From positions 16,589,001 to 16,653,000 of the forward strand of contig OY540817.1 of NCBI GenBank assembly GCA_961205875.1: a DNA stretch of 64,000 nucleotides, written 5' to 3'. Of this stretch, positions 1 through 13,257 are shown in pieces. Source of the DNA: Sialis fuliginosa. Its lineage: Eukaryota; Arthropoda; Insecta; Megaloptera; Sialidae. Below the pieces are notes generated by a model. The model was given only the letters and a program-made list of their open reading frames with translations. It was not told the origin of the DNA and searched no databases. The translations under genes were made by a program, and so were the position numbers. Each line of letters starts with the position of its first letter. Position 1 is the stretch's first letter.

Positions 1-1244
1 CCTATTATAATAAATACTAAAAAAAACGTATACGACAATTTTCGATGTTCACGTATTATTATAGAGATATCATGTTCAGAGATTTTTTTACTCTACTGAA
101 GAGTTTATATTTCATTGTTATATAATAAGTATTCACTGAACAGTTTAGGGCAAATAATTGTGACTACATTAAACGATGCAAATGGTACAACAGTATTATA
201 AATATTAATTAGTGTGTTCATGTATAAATCATTAAATTTGAGAAGTGTATATAATTGTCTTATGTTGAGTTATATGAACAATAGGTATATATAGTATATC
301 TCAAACTGTGAAAATACCAGATCGACTAATAAGCTAATTAAAAGATATAAGCTAATAATACTTCCCAAGATATATAAATCGGATCCTGGAAACTTCGGAT
401 GTCGATGTTAATGGAACTTAAGGCCTATATACAGATATGTTATTAAATTACGTAGAAATTTAAAACATATCACATTTCATTTAACATTGATAGTCCAAAA
501 ATATAACTTAATTTTCAACTTGAAGAAACATTTTAAAAAACATTTCTTCAACAAAGTTTGTAACGAAAATAACAAAGTTTTGTTAAATTCTAAATGTTAC
601 TTGCAAAAGATGTTATTACGAATTATATTTTTAATAAAATGATATAAATCTTTAATTTAAAGTTATAAAGAGATAATATATCTATCTGTATTTATTTATA
701 TAGAAAATATCATGGATTAAAAAATTAAATAAATAATTTAATTAATACCAAATCGGAAACGAACCTTTTCGAAAGTAAAGTTTATAATATTTCTCACAAA
801 AAATAAAATAAAATACAAACTTATATTTGACTGTGTGATAGAACAAAAATAAATAAAATGTATTTATTGTAATCTGAAAATAACTAACAATTTAAAACGC
901 AGGAACAAGTTTAGTGAAAATAAATAAATAAAAAGAATATAAATTTATTTTATACAAAAGTTATATTTTGGATACATTTATCAATTTCGGGATGTTCCTC
1001 ACGAGTATATATTTTCAATTATTATCTGCGAGATTCCCCGATGACAAAAATCTCTCTTTTCGCGCTGTCCAATCTTGATACTATCTATATTGCTCATCCC
1101 AAAGGTACCTATGTATACCAGAAGTTCTCAAAACCTTACAATCATTATTTTTAATGCGACGTTCAGTTATAATTTAATATTTTTGTATTTTGTTTCTACT
1201 TTCTTAAATGAAATAGCATTTAAGACATATTTATATTAACCATG
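1..1244. other. AT-rich spacer, no gene seen
   Basis: No open frame of protein-like composition, no RNA gene and no repeat shared with the rest of the window was recognised. Confidence 0.6.
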
Positions 1245-1690
1245 GCATGTACTATGGGTTTTAGAAGTCTTCTGCCACCCTAAAGGTCAGAATCGTTTAT
1301 AACAGATTCCAAAATATTAAGGCAAACATCATCGGTTATTTTTTTCTAGAGTGGAGTTTATATAAATGTCCTTTTCATTATTTATTTTTATATCAAGTTT
1401 AGCATATTTCAACACTAACATTCAGAAAATTAAATATTTATTGCTACATAATTTACTTATACAATTTTCGATAGATTACATAATAATTTAATCGCACAAA
1501 TATATATGAGTATTATAAACGAAGAATACTTCTTTATCTAGTAAATGAGGTTCAAAATATCTGTCTTTATTTGGTACATGGAAAAATGATTTAAATATTA
1601 TAATAATCAAATTGGAGGAGTCTACTAAGTTTTTGATAAGCGAATATGAATGAAAACTGGTCGACCACTTCTGCATGCGACTCTACAACA
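1245..1690 (-). repeat. Dispersed repeat family B, copy 1
   Basis: Shares long stretches, in opposite orientation, with 4535-4912. Landmarks are CCACCCTAAAGGTCAGAATC near one end and CACTTCTGCATGCGACTCTA at the other. A partial third copy is at 38650-38806 and a short end piece at 29696-29760. No coding potential was seen; probably a nonautonomous element. The small open frame at 1488-1676 lies inside it and is not a gene. Confidence 0.65.
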
Positions 1691-3401
1691 TATTTTATTG
1701 TAAAATCTATCATAAAATATAAACTTTTATGAATCATTTACGTTTATTCTATTACCTGTTTGAAAAATTTAATTAAAAACTTAAGAAAATCTAATTGGTA
1801 GTTTTACAAGTGTAGGCATACACAAACTAAGAAGTTTGGCAACGTTGCATATCTTCCACATGTAAATGTAATTTCCGTGTGTGTATCGCTACAATATTAA
1901 CTTTATTTTTTTTTAATACTATATTAGTTATATTTTTATACTTGTACATACATATATTTTACACGTGCCCCAAATCTAGAAATAGCGGTTAAAAATCTTT
2001 AATATTTATTTAAAATACTGTAATATATACAGTTCTGAATAGAGAATATGTTGTTCTATTATAACTATTAGAAAAACAAGTAAATCATAATCTCCAACCG
2101 TTAATAGACCATGTTTAATACCACTGTTAGTGGTACGTCCCTCGGCTAAACACTGACAACCAGAGCCATCTAGCAGCGGTCACGTCAACTATACAGCGCT
2201 CCCCGTTCAATCATAACTCATTCGCATCATGTGTTTTCATGTTGCCTATACATATGTTGCTTGCACCAGGAGTTATGAAACTGTGGATCCTGTAACTTTT
2301 GTGTTATTTATATAATTATCAAAACATCCCCTGGAAAAACAGTATTTAAAAAAAAAACCTAAAACTTGCAAATTGATATTTTTTATTTACTGGTTTAATT
2401 TTGTAATTATAAGATATTCAATAGCCTATGAAATTTTCTTCAATATTTTTTATCTTATTTTATTTTAATATAATTAATTGACTTATTATTACTTACCTTG
2501 CGCTATCTTTAGAACGAGTTCATATTCATTTTTAATGCGGGTATTGAAAATAAAAAAAACATATTTTACTGATATAATAATTTATATTTAAATTATTCTA
2601 AACAAAGATTTGTACATATTGACACAAATAAAAAATATACACATTTATATTACATAATCGCTAAACATACAGGTATATTTATATACTTTAAATAAAATAT
2701 ATTAAATGTGCATGTTTACAACTTACAATACATAAATAAGCATTTTTTTATATTGTTTATATAATAATGTATATATGTACGGTACGTATATATATTTAAT
2801 TATATAGATATTATTTATACAGTCAATTTGATATATTATTTAATAAAATACTATGTTTTTTTGGTTTAATTTTAATAAGCATCTTAAATATATTACAATC
2901 ATAATTTTATTAAAATATTTGTTTAATAATATTAAGATTTTAAAATATTTAAGTTACATGATATGCATAGCATAGCATTTATGATATTTAATTTGATGCA
3001 AAATATTTTTTTCATACTATTATTCTAATGATTTTTACAAAATCTATAAATATTCTAGATACTAACATATACAAAAAATATATGTAAAATATTAACTAAA
3101 TACGTATATTTTTGATATGATAACAATTTATTTATAAAATATAAATACGATATAAAATATAGTAACTTATAAATTCAAAATTTCCAATTTTAATATAATC
3201 TTAAGTATATACACATAAAGTTTTATAATCATTTTAACATAGATATATGTATTTTTAATATGATATTTATTATATTATAGAAGATATGATTTTATAAAAT
3301 AATTTAAATATCCAGATTACCGTGAGGCAAAATATAAATGAAATTATAAAACAGATATTTTCTTTATACTACACTAAACTGTATTATCATATGTCCTATA
3401 C
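1691..3401. other. AT-rich spacer with a short less-AT stretch
   Basis: Mostly low-complexity A+T. The part from about 2110 to 2290 has more balanced composition (CCTCGGCTAAACACTGACAA) but no long frame. No gene called. Confidence 0.5.
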
Positions 3402-3515
3402 CAGTGTTTACCAAACTTTTATGTTACGACCAACAAAGAATATATTTATATATGTATCTATACAGATAATTATTTTGTTTTATATCTTGTCGTGACCATA
3501 GTTTGAGAAACACTG
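3402..3515. mobile_element. Short hAT-like MITE
   Basis: Ends CAGTGTTTACCAAACTTT and, on the other strand, CAGTGTTTCTCAAACTAT form imperfect terminal repeats of the hAT type with an AT-rich interior. No convincing 8-bp target duplication was found. Confidence 0.45.
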
Positions 3516-3802
3516 CCTTAAAGTGCGCTAGAAAAATTTGCGCTGTAAATAATAATAGAAAAATTATAAAATTCGGCCCAACTGAAATAATCTGACAAAA
3601 AGTTTTCATTGATTTTTTATTTATTTATCAACATTTTGAAAAATATGCATATAAAAAAATACATAATTTTTTTATATGATAACTTATTTATATGATAAAC
3701 TTTCCCAAAGTCTATCTTTAGTCCTTTTATAAAAACAAAAGTTTTTGATACAATAATTTTTAATTAGTAAACATTTTAGTTTATTTAATATAAATACTAT
3801 AA

Positions 3803-4093
3803 ATACACAAAAAAAGTGTGCGATACCAAAAAAGCGAACTATACAGTCTTGTAGTATTGGTCGAGCATAGTCGAAATCCAAATATTTGAAATTTTCTGCC
3901 TACCAGTTTTTTTTTAATTTGATCTTGAATTTTGAGTTTAAAATTCAACCTTAACCCAAAATTCAAGCTCAAATAAAAAAAAAACACTGGTTAGCAGAAA
4001 ATTCCAAAAATTCGGATTTCGACTATATTCGACCTACACTACAATGTTAGATAGGTCGCTTTATAATTGGTATTGCTCACTTTTTTTGTGTAT
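3803..4093. mobile_element. Foldback MITE
   Basis: The two halves are imperfect reverse complements along nearly the whole length: ATACACAAAAAAAGTGTGCG at the left pairs with the right end (CTCACTTTTTTTGTGTAT), and GTCGAAATCC occurs in the left arm with its complement in the right. The centre is near 3948. Several small open frames here are shadows of the repeat. Confidence 0.7.
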
Positions 4094-4365
4094 GGCTGTA
4101 ATATTTTTTATGACTGTTTCGTCAGATTGTTCCAGCCGGTTTATGTAACCGGTACAACACACTACATATGTATACAAGTATGATTATGTGACTAATTGTG
4201 ACTACTTAAAGCCTTCACCAGCAACTCTGTCTACAGACAGGATCTTAGCTATTATAGGATATCGCATATACTTGGGACATTTACCGCCAAATAACAAATA
4301 TCTTACTTTAATTTAATAAAATATATATAGCGTTTTAGGTAAATGAGATGTGAGTAGGGGGTGGA

Positions 4366-4379
4366 GGGGGGGGGGGGGG
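4366..4379 (+). repeat. Poly-G run of 14
   Basis: An uninterrupted run of 14 G preceded by GTAGGGGGTGGA, unusual in this AT-rich context. It may form a G-rich secondary structure or reflect assembly slippage. Confidence 0.8.
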
Positions 4380-4534
4380 TTAAGCTGATATTCCGATCGT
4401 TTACCCGTTACCATATTTGGTATTAAAATTATGCCTTACATGTTTAATTTGTATTTTCGATTGAATTTTTAATTTCCTTCGTTGTAAATGAAAAATATAT
4501 CAAATATTTTTATTCGATTTGTTCGTTATGTAGA

Positions 4535-4912
4535 GTTGCATGCAGAAGTGGTTGAATTTTATATTTTGAAACTCATTTGCTAGATATAGAAGTACTTTTC
4601 GTTTATAGTACTCATCTATATTTTTGCGATTAAATTATTATGTAACCTATTGAAAATTGTATAAGTAAATTTTGGTGCAATAAATATTTAATATTCAGTA
4701 TTTCAGTATTGAAATATATGTTAAACTTGATGTAAAATTAATTAATTAAATGGACGTATATTTGTGTTTTTATTTAAAATGATGCAACTATATAAGCTCC
4801 GTCGTAGAAAAATAATATAACAGATGATGTTTGTCTTAATATTTTTGAATTGTTGTAAGCGATTCTGACCTTTAGGGTGACATGAAGACATGGCTTACAT
4901 TCAAAATCTAAG
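4535..4912 (+). repeat. Dispersed repeat family B, copy 2
   Basis: Inverted relative to copy 1. It starts AGTTGCATGCAGAAGTGGTT and ends near GATTCTGACCTTTAGGGTG. The interior, including TGCGATTAAATTATTATGTA, matches copy 1 throughout with scattered differences. Confidence 0.65.
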
Positions 4913-6840
4913 TAGGTATTTCAAAAGAGTAAAAAATTTATGAATAGACAAATATAAAATTATACTGAAGAACGTTTTTTATTTATTTTTTGTGCCAGTT
5001 TCTCATTAAAATTATTTCAACAAACAAATTGTGTCATACGAATCTTTAGAAAATAAAAATGCGTATGACTTATACACATTTAATACTTTATGTTACATTC
5101 TTTGTAAAATTGGTATAGTTTCTTTTCTTTGATTTTTTTACCTCCTCCCCCCATTTCTCATGAAATACATTTTAAAACAGTTTTTTCTTTGAAGAAATCG
5201 GAAATGAATCCTTGTTTTTCCATCTGCTATTAGTCTTCGCCCTACCCCAATTCGGCCCATTGTGGACGTAATTTTCTAGAAACGTTCTCTCTTTTATCAA
5301 AAGGCATCATAAATATTCATGAAACAAGTACACAGTGATGGAATACCAAGATTCGATAAAAAGAACAATTCGAAAAATTGCGTTTAGTTTTCCGCTCTTA
5401 AGTACATACTTTTTTACGCGTTCAGTATTTTTTCCTATTACAAATAGTTTTTTTAAACTAACAGACATGTGAATCCACTTCCAAATTATATTGAATGTAA
5501 TCCTGAAACTATTTAGAATTTTGCGTATCTTTAGTAAAAATAATTGTTTTTTTTCGATAAGAATTCAAACGTTCTATTTTCGAAATTAATAGAGTACAAA
5601 ATAAAATTGATATTACAATCTATTCGTCGATAAAAAAGTATATAACTGAAATGTTGGTAACCTACATATAAATTTTCTGAAACAGCGCGTCTACTTAGTT
5701 TGATAACGATTGGATGTCGTTTTTCATTAAAAAAAATATAAAGTAATTTCGTTTGTCATGTCGTCGTTGATGAATCTGTACAGTAAACACTCTAAACGTA
5801 ATTAATCTACTTCATTCTTTTTTAATTCACTTTATTATTCAATAGAAAAATATAGCAATTTATAAACATTAACATTGTTTAATAAAAAAAAAATATTATT
5901 ATTAAATCGTTTAACCTGGAAGTAGGATTTTTATTTAAAAATGTAAAAGTATATAAACGTTAGTTCATATGTACATACATATTGTATAACGTCATCACGC
6001 CTAAATCACTGGACGTATCGAAGCTATCACACCATATGTTCGTTTGGTTCTCCGATAAGTTTTTTGTTTTTTTTGGAGATATTTCGAAAAATTGTAATTA
6101 TAGTCCGATTTGACTCATATTTAGAATATAATTATGTTAGTTACAAGGAAATAAATATTTTTACAAAAAATGGACCTGGAGTCAAGATATTTTTGAAAAT
6201 GGATATTTATGGTCTGATTTTTAAATAAATTAAATATTTTTGGGTTGAATAATAAAAGGAGAAAATATGTTCGCTATATTTTATATTTCTATCAGCCTGC
6301 ATTCTTCCATTGGAGTTATCTTTTGTTATATTATGTCATGTACATTATATGACTGAAAAATCACATGTATACAGGTACTTATTAATAATTTAAACCCCCA
6401 AAATGAAGGGTGTATAATCATTTTTTTAATTCATTATTTGGCGGTAAAATTTAATAGCTATATAATTTTCCGAGTGGAGTAAATATTATTCATATTTCTA
6501 ACATCGAAACGTTTAAATAAATACCAAATGTGACAATATTTACTATACGTGATAATAACGTGCATTTCGAGATCATTTTATGTGGATATGGTATATATAT
6601 TTTATGTATAAATAGATATATGTATATATTTAGTGATAACACGAGTCTTAAATTATATACAGCTTGTTTTTTTTACATGCTCCCAGACCAACCGAATATA
6701 TGTATATATAGATATTTATATGCTTTATATATAATATATTTATTCATATCTATGTTTCTATATATGTATATAAATTTGTTATGTTAAATAAAGCGATTTA
6801 TATTTGGGTATCAGTTTTGGGAATTTTATTTCTTTTATAA
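4913..6840. other. AT-rich spacer, no gene seen
   Basis: Contains only short frames of low-complexity composition, such as the Tyr/Ile-rich one at 6530-6787, which reads as translated AT-repeat. Confidence 0.5.
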
Positions 6841-8026
6841 TACAGGATGATTCAGCACTGTCGTGCCAAACTTGAACAGTAAATTAAGAAAAATATTTTA
6901 AGCAAAAAACATTATATGAACATGTGTCCGGAAATTTTTCGTGAGAGGGCTACAGCCCTCCAAAGATTTTATTCAAAATTAATTTTTGCTAAATTTATGA
7001 AATTTGATACAGGGTTTAGTATTAACAAGTGTTATCGATTTCCAGTATTAAACAATTATAATTTAGATCACGGCTGTATGGGGCTAATTATCTAGTATTT
7101 TTTTATTCTTTTTTTCCTAAGTTAGACATTTGATAAAATTGTACGGTATAAAATACACAAAAATATACTTTGCTTATTTATCATAAGATAAAACGTTTAG
7201 GGGAAATATCGATTCAAACGAAAACATGCAGAATTTTACTTAATACGGATGTTTCAAATTACAAAAAATAAATTTATATTCTTGTTCTAATTGTATGTTT
7301 ATTTTTAAGATTAAAACATCATTGGAACAGTTTTAATATCGATTATAACAAGTAATTTATTATATTTCAGTTATACGTACGGAGAATAAAAAATACAAGA
7401 TTCTATTTTAAATCAAAGATGTCATGTATATGATGCATCATTTAAAAAAAATTAAATATTCAAAATGAATATTTTAGACAAGGGTTTTTACTTTTTAATA
7501 CTGTAAAGGTATAATAAAAACTAAAGGACATTGATTTCACACCATTTATGACAAAAATGTATTAATTCGGCTAGCTTTTTTTACGTAACATCCTATTAGA
7601 GATAAGTCATCATAATTTTTTTTTAAATAGCACTCTATATTTTAATTTAACAATTTATTCTTTTATAAAATGACATACTTAAGACTTCAAGAATAATGAT
7701 GTTGAAAATATGATTTTTATATTGTAATTAACTTGCTTGGATAATTGGCATTATAATACAAGCTATAGTTATTATTAAATATTAACAATAATAAAATTTA
7801 ATATTCGACATTATTTTTCTCGGAAATTTTACATAGATCTAAAGATAAAATATTTTGTTATAATATGGTACGAAATATAGAGATCTATTTAATAGAATAT
7901 GACGTTACATAAAAAAAATAAGAAATGATAATTGTAGTAACTACATAAATAAAAATAATTATTTTTTCATAAAGTTTATAATTTAGACTGTAAAATCAAT
8001 ACCCCTTATTTTGTATTCATCCTGTA
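6841..8026. mobile_element. TIR element, family E copy 1 (about 1.2 kb)
   Basis: Begins TACAGGATGATTC and ends GTATTCATCCTGTA, giving short terminal inverted repeats with TA at both borders. The first 200 bp (ATATGAACATGTGTCCGGAA; ATCGATTTCCAGTATTAAAC) recur at 26428-26690. The interior is AT-rich without a recognisable transposase, so it is probably nonautonomous. Confidence 0.55.
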
Positions 8027-8500
8027 TAGAAAGTGTTAATTAAAATAAAATTCCAAAACTCGATAATCAAATATTATCTTTTATAAATCTACAAAAAGAA
8101 TGATTCAAAATACATGGACCCGCGTTTGCGAACTAACACGCAAAGCAATTTCTACCGAATTGTAATTATTGGTTAGTGACGCCACAAAAGAAAATCGAAT
8201 TAAATAAAAAACCTTTTGTCTTATTTACACGTTTAATTGACTCAGCATATTTTGATTCCATACGTTTTATTAAAATCTACCAATTTTCATGTCTACGTTG
8301 TTCGTCTCAATATAATAAAATGCGTCCCAAACTTTTCCATTTAATTAATTTTAAATTAATATAATATGGCAGTAAAATGAAATATTTCACAGATTATATT
8401 TTTCAAAGGTAGAGATATATATTCTATTATTAGGATTTATTTGAATGATAATTAATAAAATGAAAAGGCAGGGTGGAATATTTTATAAATACTGCTGTTA

Positions 8501-8914
8501 TACAGCATGTTCCATAATAAAAAACCATTTATATTTTGATTATTTTAATTTAAATATCTCTATTTACCCCTACCCTTAAAAATAATTATACTTGGTGGAT
8601 AAAGTCTCCTTTTTTACGACACAGTACTTTGTAGTTATAAATGACATAAGCTTATGAATAATTTTAAAAATTTTGTTAAATAACCTTTTTTATAATGTGT
8701 AGTTACAGTACTTTAAAAAGTATAAGTAAAGTATTGCAAACATTTTCAGATTATTCCTAACTATGTTATTTATACATAGTTCTATGTCGCTTTTCAAACG
8801 TTTTAGAAATTTGAATTGTCGTTTGTTCATTTGAAATTCAACATATTATACAGATTATAATAATATGTTTTTTAGAATCACAGTTTCAAATCGTTTATTT
8901 TGAATCATGCTGTA
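8501..8914. mobile_element. TA-flanked TIR element
   Basis: TACAGCATGTTCC at the left and CATGCTGTA at the right form terminal inverted repeats with TA borders. The interior is about 400 bp, AT-rich and noncoding. Confidence 0.5.
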
Positions 8915-9014
8915 TAAGAATAATATATTTTTGCAAGAAATAAAAATTTATTGATTATTTTGGTTTTCGTTATAGCACCAACCGGCTCATACTAACATTT
9001 AATATTCATTTATT

Positions 9015-9731
9015 ATACAGGCTGTCCCGAAATCATACTGACAAACTTTTAGAAGTTGTCATAGACATTAAAACAATCGCTTTTTGTTAATAAACCCGTG
9101 TCTGTAAACAAGCTGTTTTAGCAGTAGAGCAAAAGAAATGACCTTACACAAATGCAATGAATTTTGCCTTTAGGTTGATATTTTTTTGGAAATGATACTT
9201 CAAAGAATGCTTATTAAAAATTGTAAAGAGGGAAATCTTCGAAAATTTATAATTTCTGACACATGATTTTATGTTTATATATATTTTTATTTTTAACTCC
9301 TAAAGAGCCAACTTTTAAAAAAATTTGCAAACAATAAAAAGTGCTTGAATTAGTCAACGAATACAAAGAATATTTTTTTTTTAGAATTTTTGGTGACATT
9401 TTTTTAGTTTTTTGTTTAGACGGTCTTTTTTTAAATTCAACTTCTTTAAAAAAAACAATGTCTGGCTAATTCCATCCTTTCAAAATTTTTCTTAAAGTTG
9501 ATCCTGTAGTTTAGGAGATAAACAAAAAAAAATTAAACATAATTATAGAATATTTGGGTGTCCCATTGAGAAGAAATTATGGATTTTTTAGGTTGCACTT
9601 ATTACAATCATCATACTTTGAACTATCATTTTCCCAAGTTACAAAAAAATAGTTGATTAACAAAAATCGATTGTTTTAATATCCTAGACAGCTCCTGAAA
9701 GTTTGTTTGTATGTTTATGGGACATTATCCT
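9015..9731. mobile_element. Foldback TIR element family C, copy 1
   Basis: Terminal inverted repeats of about 40 bp: left GGCTGTCCCGAAATCATACT, and right end, read in reverse complement, AATGTCCCATAAACATACAA. Subterminal sequence (AAAACAATCGCTTTTTGTTA) is also inverted. Related copies are at 60854-61570 and 20345-20612. No transposase; the interior holds fragments repeated in inverse order. Confidence 0.65.
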
Positions 9732-11077
9732 TTATATGAAACATTAATATTATATATTTATTTATTTATCTATATATTTATGTCATTAAGCATTATATTT
9801 TGATAAATTACATCTATATACCTACAGTTATATATTTTATAGTTCTGAAAATAGATTTCAATACGGTATTTTTGTCATTCCAACATATATACTTTCAAAT
9901 ACCTTCTTGTTTTTTGGCCCCTGTTTGGAAAATCATTTCGATGCTTAATGTTTTTATACTATTGAAAATTATTTTCAGATATTTTTTCTAATGAAACTAT
10001 TATTGTCATAAATAACAAAATATTACAATTAAATTTCGCTTTTTTTTTCATCTTCAAAATTTTACTTTTGATTGTCCCGTACCTAAAACACATTTGATAT
10101 TCTAATTATACCTATATTTTCTTTAAATCCAAGCATGTATATCTTTATTTTGTAATAACACCGTCCAATAAAACAAACATATAACATTCATAAATATAGT
10201 TTATTTTTGGTCTCATTACGAAGGCGTTCTACTTTTGGCTTTACAAACATTTCAGCAGTAAGTATTCTTTTGATCATGGATGCCCACAGTAACAAGTATT
10301 CCCCACTCCCCCCCCACCCCTTAGTTGGATATTTCAATTTATGTAATCCATGTATAAAAATGAAAAATATAGTCATTTTTATAATTTTACTTTTTTATAG
10401 TGCCAATAAACTGCCCCTTTATGAATAAAAAATCTGTGAGTTTCCATGATTATGCAAACCAAACATAATATTCACTTCATTTCAATACATCCCAAAATTT
10501 ATTACAATATGATGCACACAGAAAAGTTTATAGAGTTAATATGTAACAAAACCAATCGTTTTAAATTGTAATTTGTCATGCATTAATACAATTAAAGAGT
10601 CTATCGGATGAGTGTGTTAATAACATTTGCGATTCGATATTAGATGTACGCGTATATATATATTTATATAACATATGCGTTAAACCACAGTTTTAAGACC
10701 ATTAAAACATATCGAATGAAGCTGCTAAGTACATGTATATTAAGACATACATACATATGTAATAATAACCACATTTTTTTCAAACTTACCTTTTCATACA
10801 TAATGCACTCACTACTATTAATTTACATAAATAATAACATAATCGATTCTTTTCTCAAATATTTACTATACTTTCAATATTTACTTCACCTTATGATTTC
10901 AAATTATTTATAACACTACACATATTTTTAAGATCACTATTTTCTTGATTTTATTTAACACAAGCAGTTGACATTAGAGCAGACAATCTAACACTGTTAG
11001 GCTTCAACAAGATACATAGATAATACAAGGACGGATGAAAGAAGCTATAAAGGGTCGGAAGGGAAAACATTTATACC
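9732..11077. other. AT-rich spacer, no gene seen
   Basis: Opposed open frames at 10188-10428 overlap on both strands and show no family motif. The rest is low-complexity. Confidence 0.45.
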
Positions 11078-11346
11078 CAGTGGACCAAAAGTAACTGGAC
11101 CGATATAGTCTGGACGTTAAGAACTTTTCATCTGCACTTTTTGATAGAAGCATGAAAATTGGTATAGTTGTACATTAAACCTTCCTGACAATTTAAGAAA
11201 AGTAACGGTTCTCGTTCAATTTTTTTTTCGTTATATATAATTAATGTACAACTATACCAATTTTCATGCTTCTATCAAAAAGTGCAGAGATTAGTTGAAA
11301 TATCGCTCTTAACGTCCGAAATAATATGGCCATTTCCGGTCAATTG
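11078..11346. mobile_element. Foldback MITE with 45-bp perfect inner arms
   Basis: The 45 bp at 11133-11177 are the exact reverse complement of 11242-11286 (starting TGCACTTTTTGATAGAAGCA). Outer arms are less perfect: GTGGACC ... GGACGTTAAG against CTTAACGTCC ... GGTCAATTG. The 64-bp centre is single-copy. Confidence 0.7.
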
Positions 11347-12484
11347 CTATTTATATCAGCATGCGATTTCGAGCTAAATATATATTTTGATTTATGATTT
11401 TATTTTTCAGTATTTATAAGAGTATTTAATTTAATTTTGTTATCAATGCCCGGTATTATAAATAATTTGCTTGAGTGCAAATGCAAATTAGCTCCCAGTT
11501 TACGCTATCTGCTAGGTGGCAAAATGTTATGAAATTGCTAAATTGTTATGAAATTGCTATAAATGTGTAATATTGTAATTGTTATGGATTATATGAGGTA
11601 CACTTGGCAGCACGCTGATTGTATTTATCGCGCATGCGTTAAGGTTATAATATGTACGATTTCATTCGCTACATCGGAGAGTATGTTGTCATTTATATTT
11701 AATACCTAGCAGATAGCTGGAAGCTAATTTGTTAAATATACTTTGGCTAATTTTATTGTTGTCACTTTAGACAAGGAAAGATATAGGATTCATAACACGC
11801 TATCTATCATTGTTACCATTGTTCTCCAATAGTTGTGTATTTCGGATATTAAAATAAATACCAATTGCTTGAAATTATAAATTTAAGTAATAATAAACGT
11901 TTAATAATAAAAATATATTTATATTTAAAATGTAAATTTTCAACCTACGCCTATGGGATATATACGTAGAAAAAAAATATCATTTAATAAAAGATGACCA
12001 AGTTTAGGAAACAGTTTTGAATATGGGCTAGGTTGGTTGGTAAGGTTGTCACGTTTAAACTCTATGGATTTTGTTTTCTTGGAAATGGATAACAATTTAT
12101 CATATAACTTGTGTTTTTTTTAAATTTTATTTATATTATAACATAATTTAAATAACTTCATAAAAAGCACCCCACTTGTATTTATATTAGTTACGTTAGA
12201 AAAATATTATTTATTTTATTTGGATGTATTTTTCTATCGTAGGATTATTTATTTATTTATTTGATCTATTATGAAAACAGTAAATACTGTTGACTTATGT
12301 AGAGGAAGGTCGAGTAGCCTCAGATGGCAAGTAACCGCGGACATTTACATTTTTAAGAAACCAATCACGTTGCATTATTTTAAAAGTGCGCCCTCTAGAG
12401 TTAAAACAGTTGCGGCGTGGGCATCGAATGAGTTACACGCTTTGAAGACAAAGAAAAATATTCATAGTTTTTCCGAAGAGGATC
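11347..12484. other. Spacer before the transposase fragment
   Basis: The frame at 12271-12507 has some protein-like composition and may be part of the same decayed transposon, but it is out of phase with the PHD-like piece. No other feature. Confidence 0.4.
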
Positions 12485-12607
12485 GAGGAAAAGAGAGAAA
12501 CTTTTGAAGAAGACTGGATTCAGTGCTACGAATACAAAGATTGGGTCCATGAAGATTGTGTTTACAAAGATTCTTCAGATATTCATTATTATTGTAATGT
12601 TTGTTAA
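12485..12607 (+). pseudogene. Fragment of a transposase C-terminus with a degenerate PHD-like finger
   Basis: One frame from 12485 to the TAA at 12605-12607 reads FEEDWIQCYEYKDWVHEDC and ends HYYCNVC. The spacing W-x-x-C ... W-x-H-x-x-C ... Y-x-C-x-x-C is that of the PHD-type finger found at the C-terminus of many insect pogo/Tigger-like transposases. The second cysteine of the first pair is Tyr here, so the finger is broken. Directly upstream, the longer open frame ending at 12507 is in another phase, so the remainder is lost or frameshifted. A probable terminal repeat lies about 40 bp downstream. I take this as the 3' remnant of a DNA transposon, not a host gene. Confidence 0.55.
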
Positions 12608-12645
12608 GGTCAAAGTATTTTAAATAAATTTCGTTAAAAAAATTT

Positions 12646-12673
12646 GTGCCAGGGGCTACCCGATCTTCCCCTA
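12646..12673. mobile_element. Terminal repeat of a pogo-like element (3' end)
   Basis: Read on the minus strand this begins TAGGGGAAGATCGGGTAGCC and continues to TGGCAC. It resembles the ends of the MITE at 28853-29156 (TAGGGGAAAGTATGGTAT ... TGGACCAC). It lies about 40 bp after the transposase-like fragment, at the place expected for the element's end. The matching left end was not found. Confidence 0.45.
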
Positions 12674-12814
12674 CTAAAATAAATCAATTTTGTTGGAAAT
12701 GGCCATATGCATAAACATTAAATCGGTCTGAATTTTTGGAGACCCACCGCGCATTTATACATATATTGTAGGAAGTTAACGCGAGCAAACTGTGAGCAGC
12801 ACTCCCCATTTATG

Positions 12815-13257
12815 CTATTTATATCTCTCCGGTCCCAGCCACGGACAGCCGACTATCTGACAGCCGGCGAGCATGACGACGAGTACCACAAGTACCGCAA
12901 GTACCGAGTACGCGACGCACAAATGTACGAGCGAGAACACATAGAGCGTACGGTGACACCATTTGTTGGGCTCGTATAAAGTAGGTTCGTAATCGGGCCA
13001 TCTTATCCGCAGAATCCAGTAGTTGCCTAGGGCGAACCAGATGATGAGGAAGACAGTTAGAGCGAGTGAAGCTATTCTGGAGCCGATCGACGACGCGCTT
13101 GAGGAGTTGGACGCGCCCGGCATGATGACATCGAGACGTCTGTTGCCGAGTTGGTTCCACAGCATCCACGCCATCTTGATGCAGCCCAGACTGCCGCCCA
13201 CTACCATGTACACGGGGATGTGCGGCTCGCGTGGGCAGTCGCGTAGAAACTGAATTC
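12815..13257 (-). CDS. TMEM272-like membrane protein, coding exon 5 (last)
   Basis: This is the terminal coding exon of a five-exon gene: join of complement 27777-28743, 24588-24712, 23733-23976, 18815-18874 and 12815-13257, giving 612 codons plus stop. It begins after a TTTGTTCCAG acceptor and supplies residues 467-612, ending at TAG. The start reads IQFLRDCPREPHIPVY, followed by a hydrophobic helix (about 480-498), a helix at about 527-548, the motif RWPDYEPTLYEPNKWC, and a helix at about 570-596. The order of cysteine/proline stretch, short helices and YEPTLY-W-C motif matches what I know of the TMEM272-like family of small multi-pass proteins, whose function is poorly defined. The exon is markedly richer in G+C than its surroundings, as expected for coding sequence. 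Overlapping open frames on both strands here are shadows of this exon. Family assignment is by recognition; the exon borders are read directly. Confidence 0.9.

Noticed and set aside
12819..13253. Other open frames over exon 5 on both strands
   Set aside because: Only the frame continuous with exons 2-4 shows the TMEM272-like helices and motifs; the others are shadows in GC-richer coding DNA.
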